Part shown: in pieces, positions 16,761 to 26,091 of the stretch
Layout: every line of letters starts with the position of its first letter
Numbering within the stretch: the stretch's first letter is position 1
NCBI RefSeq assembly: GCF_039233145.1
Contig: NZ_CP136419.1
Location: 1,152,001 to 1,216,000, forward strand
Length of the DNA: 64,000 nucleotides
Origin: Moorella humiferrea
GTDB taxonomy: Bacteria > Bacillota > DSM-521 > Neomoorellales > Neomoorellaceae
Direction: 5' to 3'
Notes under the pieces: model-generated
What the model saw: only the letters and a program-made list of their open reading frames with translations
What the model was told of the DNA's origin: nothing
The model's database searches: none
Position numbers and translations under genes: made by a program

Positions 16761-17525
16761 ATGAAGGTTTACTTTGTCGGAGCCGGTCCGGGAGACCCGG
16801 AGCTCATTACCGTAAAGGGGCGCCGCCTCCTGGAAGAAGCCGACGTAGTTATCTATGCCGGTTCTTTGGTTAACCCGGAAATTTTAAAATACGCGCGGCC
16901 GGAAGCAAGGCTTTATAACAGCGCCTCCCTAACCCTGGAAGAAGTCTTGGCCATTATCCGGGAGGCGGTGAGCGAAGGCAAAAGGGTTGTCCGCCTGCAC
17001 ACGGGTGATCCTTCCCTGTACGGTGCCATCCAGGAGCAAATGGACGCCCTGGAAAGCCTGGGTATCCCCTATGAGATCGTGCCCGGCGTCAGTTCCTTTG
17101 CGGCAGCGGCGGCGGCCGTCAAAAGGGAGTTCACCCTGCCCGGCGTCAGTCAGACTGTGATCCTTACCCGCCGGACCGGCCGTACCCCGGTGCCCGCTGG
17201 GGAAAACCTGCCCGATTTAAGTCGTCACCGCGCCAGCCTGTGCCTTTTCCTCAGCAGCCGGGACCTGGAGGCGGCGACGGCCGAGCTGGCCTTGGGGTAC
17301 GGGAACGAGACTCCGGCGGCAGTAGTCTACAAGGCTTCCTGGCCGGAAGAAAGAGTTATCTACGGTACCCTGGGGAATATCGCCGCTAAAAGCCGGGAAG
17401 CAGGCATCGAGCGGACGGCCCTCCTTCTGGTAGGTGATTTCCTGTCCGGCCCTTACCGGCGCTCCTGCCTCTACAATCCGAACTTCAGCCACGGCTACCG
17501 TAAGGGGGAGAAATCCGGTGGATGA
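16761..17525 (+). CDS. cobM: Precorrin-4/cobalt-precorrin-4 C11-methyltransferase (CbiF)
   Basis: SAM-dependent methylase acting at C11, 254 aa. The signature text includes VYFVGAGPGDPELITVKG, VIYAGSLVNPEIL, RLHTGDPSLYGAIQEQ and VPGVSSFAAAAA, all characteristic of CobM/CbiF. The ATG follows GGAGGAG. The gene overlaps cbiG by 8 nt if cbiG starts at 17518. Anaerobic context favours the cobalt-containing substrate. Confidence 0.96.
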   Translation: MKVYFVGAGPGDPELITVKGRRLLEEADVVIYAGSLVNPEILKYARPEARLYNSASLTLEEVLAIIREAVSEGKRVVRLHTGDPSLYGAIQEQMDALESLGIPYEIVPGVSSFAAAAAAVKREFTLPGVSQTVILTRRTGRTPVPAGENLPDLSRHRASLCLFLSSRDLEAATAELALGYGNETPAAVVYKASWPEERVIYGTLGNIAAKSREAGIERTALLLVGDFLSGPYRRSCLYNPNFSHGYRKGEKSGG

Positions 17526-18609
17526 AGGCGGGGAAGTAGCCATCGTCACCCTGACCCGGCCCGGATATGAGACGGCCCTGCGGCTGGCCCAGGCTTTGCC
17601 GGGGAAGATTACCGTCTTTATCCCCGCCGATCTGAGCTTACCGGCAGGAAGATTGGATGGAAATACACTCAATATCAAAAGCTATGCCGGGCCTCTATCC
17701 CAGTTCCTGGGTCAAATTTTTCACCGCTACCCCTCACTTATTATGGTTATGGCCGTAGGAATTGCCGTGCGGGCGCTGAGCCCCCACCTTGTTTCAAAAA
17801 AGACAGACCCGGCGGTGGTCGTGGTGGACGTGGCGGGACAACATGCCGTCAGCCTCCTTTCCGGCCACCTTGGGGGAGCCAACGCTCTGGCCCGCCGGGT
17901 GGCGGCTGTCCTGAACGGCCGGGCGGTCATTACTACCGCCAGCGAGGTGCAGGGGCTTCCGCCCCTAGATCTGGTAGCCCGCGATTTGAACATGGATGTC
18001 CGGCCGGCGGCCGCCTTTAGCAGAGTGATGGCGGCCCTGGTCAACGGCGTGCCGGTGGAGGTGCTGGTGGAAAGGCCTTTGCTCAAGACCGTGGAGAGAG
18101 CCTTGCGGGATTTAAGACCGCGACCCCTGGAGAACTGCTTTCCCGAAGGTGTGGCCGAAGCCGGGATTTTGGTAACGTGGCGGCGTCTGCCCCTGCCGGG
18201 GCCGCAGTGGGTCTACTGGCGGCCCCGGGTAATCAGCGCCGGTATCGGCTGCCGCCGCGGAACACCCGCGAAGACGATTCTTTACGCCCTGGGCCTGGCC
18301 ATGGCAGAGGCGGGCCTCAGCCGCCGCAGCCTGGCCGCCCTGGCCAGCGTTGATTTTAAGGGCGAAGAGCCCGGCCTAAAAGAAGCGGCTGCGCGGCTTA
18401 ACGTTAAGCTTTTAACCTTTACCTCTGAAGAGCTAGCACGTTGCTTGGAGCACCGGCCCAATCTCAATCGCTCGGAAAGGGTTAAAAGGTTCATCGGCAT
18501 CCCGGGGGTTTGCGAGCCGGCGGCAATCCTGGCTGCAGGAGGGGGGGAATTATTATGGCCGAAAAAGAGCTACCGGGGAGTTACGGTCGCCCTGGCCCTG
18601 GCGAAATAG
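17518..18609 (+). CDS. cbiG: Cobalt-precorrin-5A hydrolase CbiG
   Basis: Opens the delta-lactone ring of cobalt-precorrin-5A and releases acetaldehyde, a step unique to the anaerobic pathway. I chose GTG 17518 because TAAGGGGGAG (17501-17510) precedes it; the frame is open further back into cobM but without a site. The 363-aa protein has the CbiG N-terminal core (VMAVGIAVRALSPHL, DPAVVVVD, HAVSLLSGHLGGAN) and the C-terminal CobE/CbiG domain (ISAGIGCRRGTPA, LASVDFKGEE). It overlaps cobJ by 55 nt. Confidence 0.94.
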   Translation: MDEGGEVAIVTLTRPGYETALRLAQALPGKITVFIPADLSLPAGRLDGNTLNIKSYAGPLSQFLGQIFHRYPSLIMVMAVGIAVRALSPHLVSKKTDPAVVVVDVAGQHAVSLLSGHLGGANALARRVAAVLNGRAVITTASEVQGLPPLDLVARDLNMDVRPAAAFSRVMAALVNGVPVEVLVERPLLKTVERALRDLRPRPLENCFPEGVAEAGILVTWRRLPLPGPQWVYWRPRVISAGIGCRRGTPAKTILYALGLAMAEAGLSRRSLAALASVDFKGEEPGLKEAAARLNVKLLTFTSEELARCLEHRPNLNRSERVKRFIGIPGVCEPAAILAAGGGELLWPKKSYRGVTVALALAK

Positions 18610-19334
18610 CGGTTGTGGGTTTGGGACCCGGCGGGGAGGAAGAGATGACGCCCCGCGCCAGGCAGGCCCTGGAGCGGGCGGAAGTAATCGTCGGTTACCG
18701 CACTTATATTGATTTAATAGCCTCCCTGGCGGCCGGACGGGAGGTAGTGGTTACCGGCATGACGGGGGAAGTGGCCCGCTGCCGGGAAGCGGTGGAGAGG
18801 GCCGCCGCCGGAGCCCGTGTGGCCGTTGTTTCCAGCGGCGATCCCGGTGTCTACGGTATGGCCGGGCTGCTTCTGGAAATCCTGGCCGCACACCCCCGGG
18901 GCAAAGAGATAAAAGTCGAGGTCGTTCCCGGGGTGACGGCGGCCACTGCGGCGGCAGCCGCCCTGGGGGCGCCCCTGATGCATGACTTTGCCGTAATCAG
19001 CCTAAGCGATCGTTTAACTCCGTGGGAGGTAATCGCCGACCGCCTCGAGCATGCGGCGGCGGCAGATTTCGTTCTTGTTCTGTACAACCCCCGCAGCCAC
19101 GGGCGTCCAGATCATCTCCGCCGCGCCCGGGACATTATCCTCCGATACCGTCACCCGACCACCCCTGTGGGGGTGGTGCGCAACGCCGGGCGGGAAGGGG
19201 AAGAAGCCTGGATCCGTGACCTGAACACCTTTCTGGATTTACCGGTAGATATGGTGAGTACGGTAATCATCGGCAACAGCCAGACCAGGGTGCTGGACGG
19301 CCGTCTGGTGACACCCAGGGGGTATCGGTTGTGA
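18555..19334 (+). CDS. cobJ: Precorrin-3B/cobalt-factor-III C17-methyltransferase (CbiH)
   Basis: Methylates C17 and drives ring contraction. I chose ATG 18555, preceded by GGAGGGGGGG; the frame is open back to 18510 without a better site. The protein is 259 aa. After a short extension rich in Pro and Gly, AVVGLGPGGEEEMTPRA begins the methylase core, followed by VIVGYRTYIDLI, VSSGDPGVYGMAG, VPGVTAATAAAA and LYNPRSHGRPDHL, all CobJ/CbiH signatures. It overlaps cbiG by 55 nt and shares GTGA with cobK. Confidence 0.95.
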   Translation: MAEKELPGSYGRPGPGEIAVVGLGPGGEEEMTPRARQALERAEVIVGYRTYIDLIASLAAGREVVVTGMTGEVARCREAVERAAAGARVAVVSSGDPGVYGMAGLLLEILAAHPRGKEIKVEVVPGVTAATAAAAALGAPLMHDFAVISLSDRLTPWEVIADRLEHAAAADFVLVLYNPRSHGRPDHLRRARDIILRYRHPTTPVGVVRNAGREGEEAWIRDLNTFLDLPVDMVSTVIIGNSQTRVLDGRLVTPRGYRL

Positions 19335-20089
19335 TCCTGGTACTGGCTGGTACCAAAGACGCCGGCAGAATTATCGGTGTTTTAAAGTCAGAGGGTTACC
19401 GGGTGGCCGCCAGCGTTGTTACCGAGTACGGGGCCAGACTGGCCGGAGAAGCAGGAGCCGATCTGGTCCACACAGGCCCCCTGGGGAAAGAAGAACTGGA
19501 AAAATATCTAAAAAAACACGGCATTGTTGCAGTGATTGACGCCACCCATCCCTTCGCCGTCGCCATAACCGAAGCTGCCCGGGAAACCTGTCGCTCCCTG
19601 GGACTGCCCTATTTCCGTTACCGTCGGCCGGAAGTGCAACTACCTTCCCATCCGTACCTGTTGCCGGCCTCAAGTTTTGAGGAAGCTGCCGTGCTGGCCG
19701 CCCGCGGCCGGGTAATATTTCTCACCATCGGGACGCGCCATCTGGAGTGTTTTACAGAGGCACCGGCCCTGAAGGGGAAGAGACTCGTCGTCCGGGTGTT
19801 GCCCGAAGAGGATTCCCTTGCTAAATGCCGGCGTTTAGGGATCTGGCCCCGGGATATTGTGGCCATCCAGGGTCCCTTGAGCTATGAATTGAACCGGGCC
19901 TTATATCGACAATACAATGCCGATGTGGTTGTTACTAAAGACAGCGGAAGTGTTGGCGGGGTTGAGGAAAAAGTTCGAGCCGCCCTTGACCTGGGTCTAA
20001 CGGTCGTGGTCGTTCGCCGCCCGCCTGAAGCCGGCGCTCTGTCTTTGGAGGAGCTCATCCCCTTGCTGGAGGAAGCCATAGAGCTATAG
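19331..20089 (+). CDS. cobK: Precorrin-6A/cobalt-precorrin-6A reductase (CbiJ)
   Basis: NAD(P)H-dependent reductase of the macrocycle, 252 aa. Family motifs include ILVLAGTKDAGRII at the N-terminus, DATHPFAVAITE, FLTIGTRHLECF, and the C-terminal VVTKDSGSVGG. The GTG start sits on the cobJ stop (GTGA). CbiX follows after an 18-nt gap with its own AGGAGG site. Confidence 0.94.
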   Translation: MILVLAGTKDAGRIIGVLKSEGYRVAASVVTEYGARLAGEAGADLVHTGPLGKEELEKYLKKHGIVAVIDATHPFAVAITEAARETCRSLGLPYFRYRRPEVQLPSHPYLLPASSFEEAAVLAARGRVIFLTIGTRHLECFTEAPALKGKRLVVRVLPEEDSLAKCRRLGIWPRDIVAIQGPLSYELNRALYRQYNADVVVTKDSGSVGGVEEKVRAALDLGLTVVVVRRPPEAGALSLEELIPLLEEAIEL

Positions 20090-20107
20090 GAAGATAGGAG
20101 GACGGAA

Positions 20108-20491
20108 ATGAATACAGGTATTATATTACTTGGCCACGGCAGCCGTATCCCCGAGGCCAACGAGCATTTGAAGGTGCTGGCAGCCCAGGTGCGGGAGTTT
20201 TTGGGTGAGGTCCGGGTACAGCCCTGCTACATGATGCGCACCCATCCGGATCTTTTAGAGGGAATTACCATGCTGGTGGAGGAAGGCCTGCGGCAGATCA
20301 TCGTCATACCCATGTTTTTCTGCAACGGTCTTCACGTCCAGCGGGACATTCCCGAGCTTTTGGAGGCCGCACGGGAGCGTTTTCCCGGGGTTACCTTGAT
20401 TTACGGTACCAACCTTGGCGCCGATCGGCGAATCGCCGAGGTTATAGTCGAGCGCATCAGGGAGGTGGCTCCCGGTGTCGTACCTCAATAA
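20108..20491 (+). CDS. cbiX: Sirohydrochlorin cobaltochelatase, short form CbiX
   Basis: Inserts cobalt into sirohydrochlorin, committing the tetrapyrrole to the anaerobic route. At 127 aa it is the short single-domain CbiX(S), which acts as a symmetric homodimer. The two metal-handling histidines are seen in LLGHGSRIPEAN (residue 10) and FFCNGLHVQRDIP (near residue 77). ATG 20108 follows AGGAGG. It overlaps cbiC by 17 nt. Its presence explains the absence of cbiK. Confidence 0.94.
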   Translation: MNTGIILLGHGSRIPEANEHLKVLAAQVREFLGEVRVQPCYMMRTHPDLLEGITMLVEEGLRQIIVIPMFFCNGLHVQRDIPELLEAARERFPGVTLIYGTNLGADRRIAEVIVERIREVAPGVVPQ

Positions 20492-21113
20492 TCCCCGGGC
20501 CATCGAGGCCCAGAGCCGGGCCATCATCGCAGCGCGGCTAGGCGCTCTCGGACTGGGAGCAGGGGAAAGGGACATCGTTACCCGGATTATCCATGCCACC
20601 GGCGACCTGGAATATGCCCGACTGGTGGTCATTCACCCCCGACTGGTTGCAGCGGCTACTGCCGCCCTGCGTGGCGGTGCGGACATCATTACCGACATCG
20701 AAATGGTGCGCCAGGGGATCAATAGCTCAATGCTTGCCAGGGGCGGCGGCCAGGTAATCTGCGCCATCCGGGAAAGGGAGGTGGCCGCGGCAGCGGCGGC
20801 CAGGGGGGTTACCAGAGCCATGGCCGCCATGGAATTCCTGGCGCCCCGGATGACGGGAGCAGTTGTGGCCATCGGCAATGCTCCCACGGCCCTTTTCCGC
20901 TTGCTGGAACTGATGGCCGCCGGTCGGGCGGCACCGGCGGCCATAATCGGTACGCCGGTAGGCTTTGTAGGAGCGGCGGAAGCCAAGGCGGCCCTAGAGA
21001 AAGCCGACGTACCATTTATCACCGTGCGGGGCACCAGGGGCGGCAGCACGGTGGCGGTGGCCGCCGTCAACGCCTTGCTGCATCTGACTTGGGACGAAGA
21101 AGGTGATGATTAA
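20475..21113 (+). CDS. cbiC: Cobalt-precorrin-8 methylmutase CbiC
   Basis: Moves the methyl group from C11 to C12, giving cobyrinic acid. The 212-aa protein contains VTRIIHATGDLEYA with the catalytic histidine, GADIITDIEMVRQGI, and AIGNAPTALFRLLEL near the C-terminus, all CbiC/CobH signatures. The GTG start overlaps cbiX and the stop TAA shares one base with the cobQ ATG. Confidence 0.95.
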   Translation: MSYLNNPRAIEAQSRAIIAARLGALGLGAGERDIVTRIIHATGDLEYARLVVIHPRLVAAATAALRGGADIITDIEMVRQGINSSMLARGGGQVICAIREREVAAAAAARGVTRAMAAMEFLAPRMTGAVVAIGNAPTALFRLLELMAAGRAAPAAIIGTPVGFVGAAEAKAALEKADVPFITVRGTRGGSTVAVAAVNALLHLTWDEEGDD

Positions 21114-22663
21114 TGGCCCGGGCGATCATGCTCCAGGGCACCAGTTCCAATGTCGGCAAGAGCGTCCTGGCGGCAGCGCTGTGCCGCATCTTTTACCGCT
21201 CCGGCTTCCGGGTGGCTCCTTTTAAATCCCAGAACATGGCCTTAAATTCCGGTGCCACCCCTGACGGTGGGGAAATGGGACGCGCCCAGCTGGTGCAGGC
21301 TTATGCCGCCGGGGTAGAACCGCGGGTGGAGATGAATCCGGTTTTGCTCAAACCCACGGCCCACGCCCGCTCCCAGGTAATTTTACTGGGACGCCCGGTC
21401 GGCAACGTAGGGGCCAGGGAGTACCATGGAAGCTTTAATCAGGAGCTGTGGCGATACGTGGAGGAGGCTTATGCCGTCCTGGATAAGGAATTTGAGGTAA
21501 TCGTTATAGAAGGCGCCGGCAGCCCGGCGGAGGTTAACCTTAAAGCCCGGGAGATAGCCAACATGCGGGTGGCCAAAATGGCCAGGGCGCCGGTACTCTT
21601 GGTGGCCGATATCGACCGCGGCGGCGCCCTGGCGGCCATTGTGGGGACCCTTGAGCTCCTGGATGAAGACGAAAGGGAGCTGGTGGCGGGCTTGATTATC
21701 AACAAGTTCCGGGGCGACGTGGCTCTGCTGCAGCCTGCTCTAGAATTTTTAGAAAGAAAAACCGGCAAGCCCGTTCTTGGGGTCATCCCCTTTCTGACCC
21801 ACGGCCTGCCCGAGGAAGATTCCGTAGCCCTGGAACAAGTAGTCAATCGTCCAACCGCCCCTGATGAAGTAGAAATTGTCGTAATAAAGCTGCCCTGCAT
21901 CGCCAACTTTACCGATTTTGATGCCCTACAAAGGGAACAGGGCGTCAACCTGCGCTATGTAGAAGACAAAAACGACCTTGGCAATCCGGATCTCATCATC
22001 ATACCGGGAAGCAAAAATACCATTGGGGATTTGCTTTGGCTGCGGCAGCGGGGCCTGGAAGAAGCCGTTAAAGGGCTGGCATCACGGGGCACACCGGTGG
22101 TGGGCATATGCGGCGGCTATCAAATGCTGGGGCTGGAAATTGCCGATCCCGGCCATGTGGAAACCGACCATGACGGCATAGACGGCATGGGGCTTCTGCC
22201 GGTGCGTACCATTTTTCAACCCACCAAGGCTACCAACCTCGTTCGGGGCCGGGTAACCGGTACGGGGCCTTTTCTGGGGCCGCTGCAGGGCCTGGAGGTA
22301 AAGGGCTATGAGATCCACATGGGGTCAAGCAGCCTGGCTGAAGGTCGGCCGGCCTTTAAAATTACTAAGCGCGGCAACACCCCTGTGGATATCGACGACG
22401 GCGCCCAAAGTAGCGACGGTCTGGTGTGGGGTACTTACATCCACGGCATCTGGGACAATGACGCCTTCCGCCACCGGATACTGGCCGTTTTACGGGCCAG
22501 GCGCGGTTTTGTAGACAGGGTGGGCAGCCTGAAATTTGCCGCCGATCTGGAGCGCCGTTTTGACGCTCTGGCGGCTGCGGTGGCCAGGCATTTAGATTTA
22601 AAACGACTGGCGGCCATCATGGGTCTGGAGCGGCCCCTGGCAGGTGAAGGATTTGGATCCTAG
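21113..22663 (+). CDS. cobQ: Cobyric acid synthase (CbiP)
   Basis: Glutamine-dependent amidation of side chains b, d, e and g. The 516-aa protein has the N-terminal synthetase domain starting IMLQGTSSNVGKSVLAAALCR (P-loop), with KSQNMALNSG and EGAGSPAEVNL. A class I glutamine amidotransferase-like domain carries the nucleophile in VGICGGYQMLG and the histidine in GTYIHGIWD. The start shares a base with the cbiC stop and the end overlaps cbiB by 20 nt. Confidence 0.96.
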   Translation: MARAIMLQGTSSNVGKSVLAAALCRIFYRSGFRVAPFKSQNMALNSGATPDGGEMGRAQLVQAYAAGVEPRVEMNPVLLKPTAHARSQVILLGRPVGNVGAREYHGSFNQELWRYVEEAYAVLDKEFEVIVIEGAGSPAEVNLKAREIANMRVAKMARAPVLLVADIDRGGALAAIVGTLELLDEDERELVAGLIINKFRGDVALLQPALEFLERKTGKPVLGVIPFLTHGLPEEDSVALEQVVNRPTAPDEVEIVVIKLPCIANFTDFDALQREQGVNLRYVEDKNDLGNPDLIIIPGSKNTIGDLLWLRQRGLEEAVKGLASRGTPVVGICGGYQMLGLEIADPGHVETDHDGIDGMGLLPVRTIFQPTKATNLVRGRVTGTGPFLGPLQGLEVKGYEIHMGSSSLAEGRPAFKITKRGNTPVDIDDGAQSSDGLVWGTYIHGIWDNDAFRHRILAVLRARRGFVDRVGSLKFAADLERRFDALAAAVARHLDLKRLAAIMGLERPLAGEGFGS

Positions 22664-23615
22664 CGTCCTTGTCCTGGTACTTGCCCTCCTCCTCGACCTG
22701 GCGGTGGGGGATCCGACCTGGCTTGTACATCCGACCCAGATCATGGGTGCGGGAATAAACGCTCTGGAAAAATTACTCTGGCGGCCGAAGGCGTCCCGGA
22801 GCTACCTGCTGGCTGCAGGAGCGGTGGTAGCAGTGATCATTGTCGCCGCGGCATGGCTGATTACCCGGGAACTGCTGGTGGCGGCCGGGCGGCTCAATTA
22901 CTGGGCGGGAGTATTGCTGGGGGGCTGGCTCCTGGCGACAACCATCGCCCCCCGGGGTCTGGCAGCGGCGGCCGCTGGTGTCCTCCGGGCCCTGGAGGAA
23001 GGCGATCTGGTCCAGGCCCGCCGCCGGGTCGGCAGGATTGTAGGGCGTGATACAGAAGGCCTGGATGAAGGGGAAGTGGTCCGGGCGACGGTGGAAACCG
23101 TAGCCGAAAATAGTTGTGACGGCGTTATCGCTCCCCTGTTCTATTTTTTCCTTGGGGGAGTACCACTGGCCATGGCCTATCGCGCCGTCAATACCCTGGA
23201 TTCCATGCTGGGGTATAAAAACGACCGTTACCTTTACTTCGGTCGGGCGGCGGCCAGACTGGACGATGCGGCCAACTATTTACCAGCCAGGTTGACGGGC
23301 CTTGCCTTATGTGCGGCGGCCGTGCTGCTGGGCTGTGGAAGACAGGCCTGGAAGGTTATGCTGCGCGATGCCCGTCGTCACCCCAGCCCCAACAGCGGTT
23401 TTCCAGAGGCGGCAGTTGCCGGCGCCCTGGGCGTGCAGCTGGGTGGCCTTAACTACTACCAGGGACGGCCTTCCCGGCGCCCCCTGATCGGCGAGGCCCG
23501 GCAGCCTTTAAGGAGAGAGCATATCACCAGGGCCGTCTGCCTTATGGCGGCCGCCACTTTACTCATTTCCTTGGCCGGCGGGTTGATTTTGACCCAAAAG
23601 GGGCGCTGGTATTAA
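22644..23615 (+). CDS. cbiB: Adenosylcobinamide-phosphate synthase CbiB
   Basis: Integral membrane enzyme that attaches aminopropanol (phosphate) to adenosylcobyric acid. The 323-aa protein has about five hydrophobic helices and family motifs ALLLDLAVGDPTWLVHPTQ, VGRDTEGLDEGEV, ETVAENSCDGVIAPLFY, NTLDSMLGYKNDRY and HPSPNSGFPEAAVAGAL. The listed start is GTG 22644; a TTG at 22653 is also in frame and has AGGTGAAGG before it. It overlaps cobQ. Confidence 0.94.
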   Translation: MKDLDPSVLVLVLALLLDLAVGDPTWLVHPTQIMGAGINALEKLLWRPKASRSYLLAAGAVVAVIIVAAAWLITRELLVAAGRLNYWAGVLLGGWLLATTIAPRGLAAAAAGVLRALEEGDLVQARRRVGRIVGRDTEGLDEGEVVRATVETVAENSCDGVIAPLFYFFLGGVPLAMAYRAVNTLDSMLGYKNDRYLYFGRAAARLDDAANYLPARLTGLALCAAAVLLGCGRQAWKVMLRDARRHPSPNSGFPEAAVAGALGVQLGGLNYYQGRPSRRPLIGEARQPLRREHITRAVCLMAAATLLISLAGGLILTQKGRWY

Positions 23616-23629
23616 AAAGGGGTATTTAT

Positions 23630-25042
23630 ATGAGCCACAAGCGAATTGTCATTGCCGGTACCCGCAGCGGTGTGGGCAAGACGAGTATTGCCACCGGTTT
23701 AATGGCTGCCCTGGCGGCCGGGGGGCTGAAGGTCCAGGGCTTTAAGATCGGGCCGGACTACATCGACCCCGGCTACCATACCCTGGCCACCGGCCGGCCC
23801 TCCCGCAACCTGGATACCTTTTTAACGGCACCGGCCGACGTCCTGGAGGTTTTTTCCCGGGCCATCGCTGATGCTGATATCGCCATTATCGAAGGGGTCA
23901 TGGGCCTTTATGACGGCCATAAGGAAGACGGCGGCGGCAGTACGGCGGCCATCGCCCGCCTGCTGGCCGCCCCGGTTCTCCTGGTTTTGGATGCCACATC
24001 CCTGGGCCAGAGTGCGGCCGCCGAAGTCTTGGGTTACCGGGAATTTGATCCCGGGCTGCATCTAGCCGGGGTCATCCTCAACCGGGTCGGCAGCGAGGGC
24101 CACCTGCAGCTCCTCCGCCGGGCCATTGAAGATTACACCGGGGTAAGGGTGGTGGGGTGGCTTTTCAAAGATGCCCTGCCCTCCCTTCCTTCCAGGCACC
24201 TGGGATTGATCCCGGCCGTTGAGCAAAGGGAAATAAAGGCCATCCTTCAGGAACTGGCCGCCGGTGTGGCTGCCGGCATCGATTTACGGGAAATCGTGGC
24301 TCTGGCCGGGAAGGCCGGACCCTTACCACCAGGGGCGGGCGAGAGCTTTGCGAGGGCCACCGCCCAAGCAGGTGCGAGGGTGCCGGTGGCCGTAGCCAGG
24401 GATGAGGCTTTCAACTTTTACTATCAGGATTCCCTGGATTTTTTAGCGGCCCTGGGGGCAGAACTCCTGCCCTTCAGTCCTTTACACGATACCGCGCTGC
24501 CGGAAGAAGCGGCAGGGGCGATTATCGGCGGCGGCTTTCCGGAGATCTTCCTCGCGTCCCTTGCCGACAATAAGTCTTTGTTGGTCGACCTTCGACGTCG
24601 GGTGAAGGAAGGCATGCCCCTTTATGCCGAGTGTGGCGGACTTATGTATTTGACGAGGAGCATAACCGACCTCGAAGGCCGGACCTGGGAGATGGCGGGG
24701 ATAGTACCGGCCGACTGCCGCATGCAGACCAGATTGGCCGGCCTGGGTTATCGGAAAGCCCGTTTTTGCCGGGACAACATTTTGGGTAAAAATGGTGATA
24801 CCATCCGGGGTCACGAGTTCCATTATTCGACGCTGACCCCTTTGGCCGATGCTTTCTCGCCCGCCTATTCCTGGCAGGTGGGGGAAAGCTTTTACTACGA
24901 CGGTTATACCGCACAGGGAATACTGGCCTCCTACATACATTTACATTTCCTGGGTAACAAGCAGGCTGCAGCCAATTTTATAGCGGCATGTAAGCGCTTT
25001 TTAAAAGCCTACCGGAGGAGGAATGCTTCATGCAATTATTAA
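23630..25042 (+). CDS. cbiA: Cobyrinic acid a,c-diamide synthase CbiA
   Basis: ATP- and glutamine-dependent amidation of the a and c side chains. The 470-aa protein has P-loop AGTRSGVGKTSIATGL, GFKIGPDYIDPGYH, IEGVMGLYDG, then the amidotransferase domain with GGGFPEIFLA and the nucleophile in LYAECGGLMYL. The C-terminal histidine is in SYIHLHF. It overlaps cobT by 13 nt. Called cobB in aerobic nomenclature. Confidence 0.96.
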   Translation: MSHKRIVIAGTRSGVGKTSIATGLMAALAAGGLKVQGFKIGPDYIDPGYHTLATGRPSRNLDTFLTAPADVLEVFSRAIADADIAIIEGVMGLYDGHKEDGGGSTAAIARLLAAPVLLVLDATSLGQSAAAEVLGYREFDPGLHLAGVILNRVGSEGHLQLLRRAIEDYTGVRVVGWLFKDALPSLPSRHLGLIPAVEQREIKAILQELAAGVAAGIDLREIVALAGKAGPLPPGAGESFARATAQAGARVPVAVARDEAFNFYYQDSLDFLAALGAELLPFSPLHDTALPEEAAGAIIGGGFPEIFLASLADNKSLLVDLRRRVKEGMPLYAECGGLMYLTRSITDLEGRTWEMAGIVPADCRMQTRLAGLGYRKARFCRDNILGKNGDTIRGHEFHYSTLTPLADAFSPAYSWQVGESFYYDGYTAQGILASYIHLHFLGNKQAAANFIAACKRFLKAYRRRNASCNY

Positions 25043-26091
25043 ACCAAACCCTGGCCGCCATCAAACCCCTAAACGGGGAGGCAATGGCCCGTGCCCAGGC
25101 CCACCTCGACGACCTCACTAAACCCCCCGGAAGCCTTGGCACCCTGGAAGCCATTGCCCGTCAACTAGCCGGTATAAAAGGGGAAGTTCCGCGGCAACTG
25201 AACCGCAAGACCCATATCCTTATGGCCGGCGATCATGGTGTGGTGGCGGAAGGTGTAAGCGCCTTTCCCCAGGAAGTTACGCCCCAGATGGTATTAAATT
25301 TTGCCAGGGGCGGGGCAGCAATCAACGTTCTAGCCCGCCATGCCGGGGCGGAGCTGGTCCTGGTGGATATAGGTGTCGCGGTGGAACTTCCGGACCTTCC
25401 CGGATTGCTTAAAAGAAAGGTCGCTCCTGGGACTGCCAATCTGGCAAGGGGCCCGGCCATGACCAGAGAGCAGGCCATCGCTGCCCTGGAAACAGGTATC
25501 GAAGTCGCCGACGAGCAAATTGCCGCCGGTGGCGAACTTTTGGGCATTGGAGAAATGGGCATTGGCAACACCACCCCCAGCACGGCCATTGTTGCCGCCT
25601 TCAGCGGTCTGCCGGTGGAAAAGATAACCGGGCGGGGGACGGGGGTGGATGATAAGCGCCTGCAGCTGAAAATCAATGCCATTCGCCGGGGGCTGGAAGT
25701 AAATCGCCCCGATCCTACCGACCCGCTGGATGTTCTGGCCAAGGTTGGCGGCCTGGAAATAGCCGGTATGGCCGGGGTGATACTGGCCGGAGCCGCCAAA
25801 CGAGTGCCGGTAATTATCGACGGCTTCATCTCCGGGGCTGCCGCCCTGGTAGCCGTCAAACTTGCTCCGGAGGCAAGGGGATACATCCTGGCGTCCCATC
25901 TTTCAGAAGAGCCCGGCCATGCCGCTGTCCTGGAACTTTTAGGCCTCAAACCCATGTTGACCATGGCGATGCGCCTTGGTGAGGGTACCGGGGCCGCCCT
26001 GGGCATGACTTTAGTCGAAGCGGCCATTAAAATCTATCATGAAATGGCTACCTTCAGCCAGGCCGGGGTTTCGGGGGCGCTGGATAGTTGA
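25030..26091 (+). CDS. cobT: Nicotinate-nucleotide-dimethylbenzimidazole phosphoribosyltransferase
   Basis: Activates the lower-ligand base by phosphoribosyl transfer from NaMN. The 353-aa protein has LTKPPGSLGTLE, MAGDHGVVAEGVSAFPQEVT, GIGEMGIGNTTPSTA, and the catalytic-glutamate region ending HLSEEPGH and MRLGEGTGAALG. ATG 25030 overlaps cbiA and the TGA stop overlaps the cobS TTG. Genes for making the base (bluB or bza) are not in the window. Confidence 0.97.
   Translation: MQLLNQTLAAIKPLNGEAMARAQAHLDDLTKPPGSLGTLEAIARQLAGIKGEVPRQLNRKTHILMAGDHGVVAEGVSAFPQEVTPQMVLNFARGGAAINVLARHAGAELVLVDIGVAVELPDLPGLLKRKVAPGTANLARGPAMTREQAIAALETGIEVADEQIAAGGELLGIGEMGIGNTTPSTAIVAAFSGLPVEKITGRGTGVDDKRLQLKINAIRRGLEVNRPDPTDPLDVLAKVGGLEIAGMAGVILAGAAKRVPVIIDGFISGAAALVAVKLAPEARGYILASHLSEEPGHAAVLELLGLKPMLTMAMRLGEGTGAALGMTLVEAAIKIYHEMATFSQAGVSGALDS

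Noticed and set aside
17434-17517. Longer cbiG start inside cobM
   Set aside because: No ribosome site; GTG 17518 has a strong one and gives the expected N-terminus.
25233-26027. Long minus-strand frame opposite cobT
   Set aside because: It is a GC-rich antisense shadow (Ser/Pro/Ala/Arg-rich) of a clear coding gene, as are the long antisense frames opposite rny, guaB and recA.
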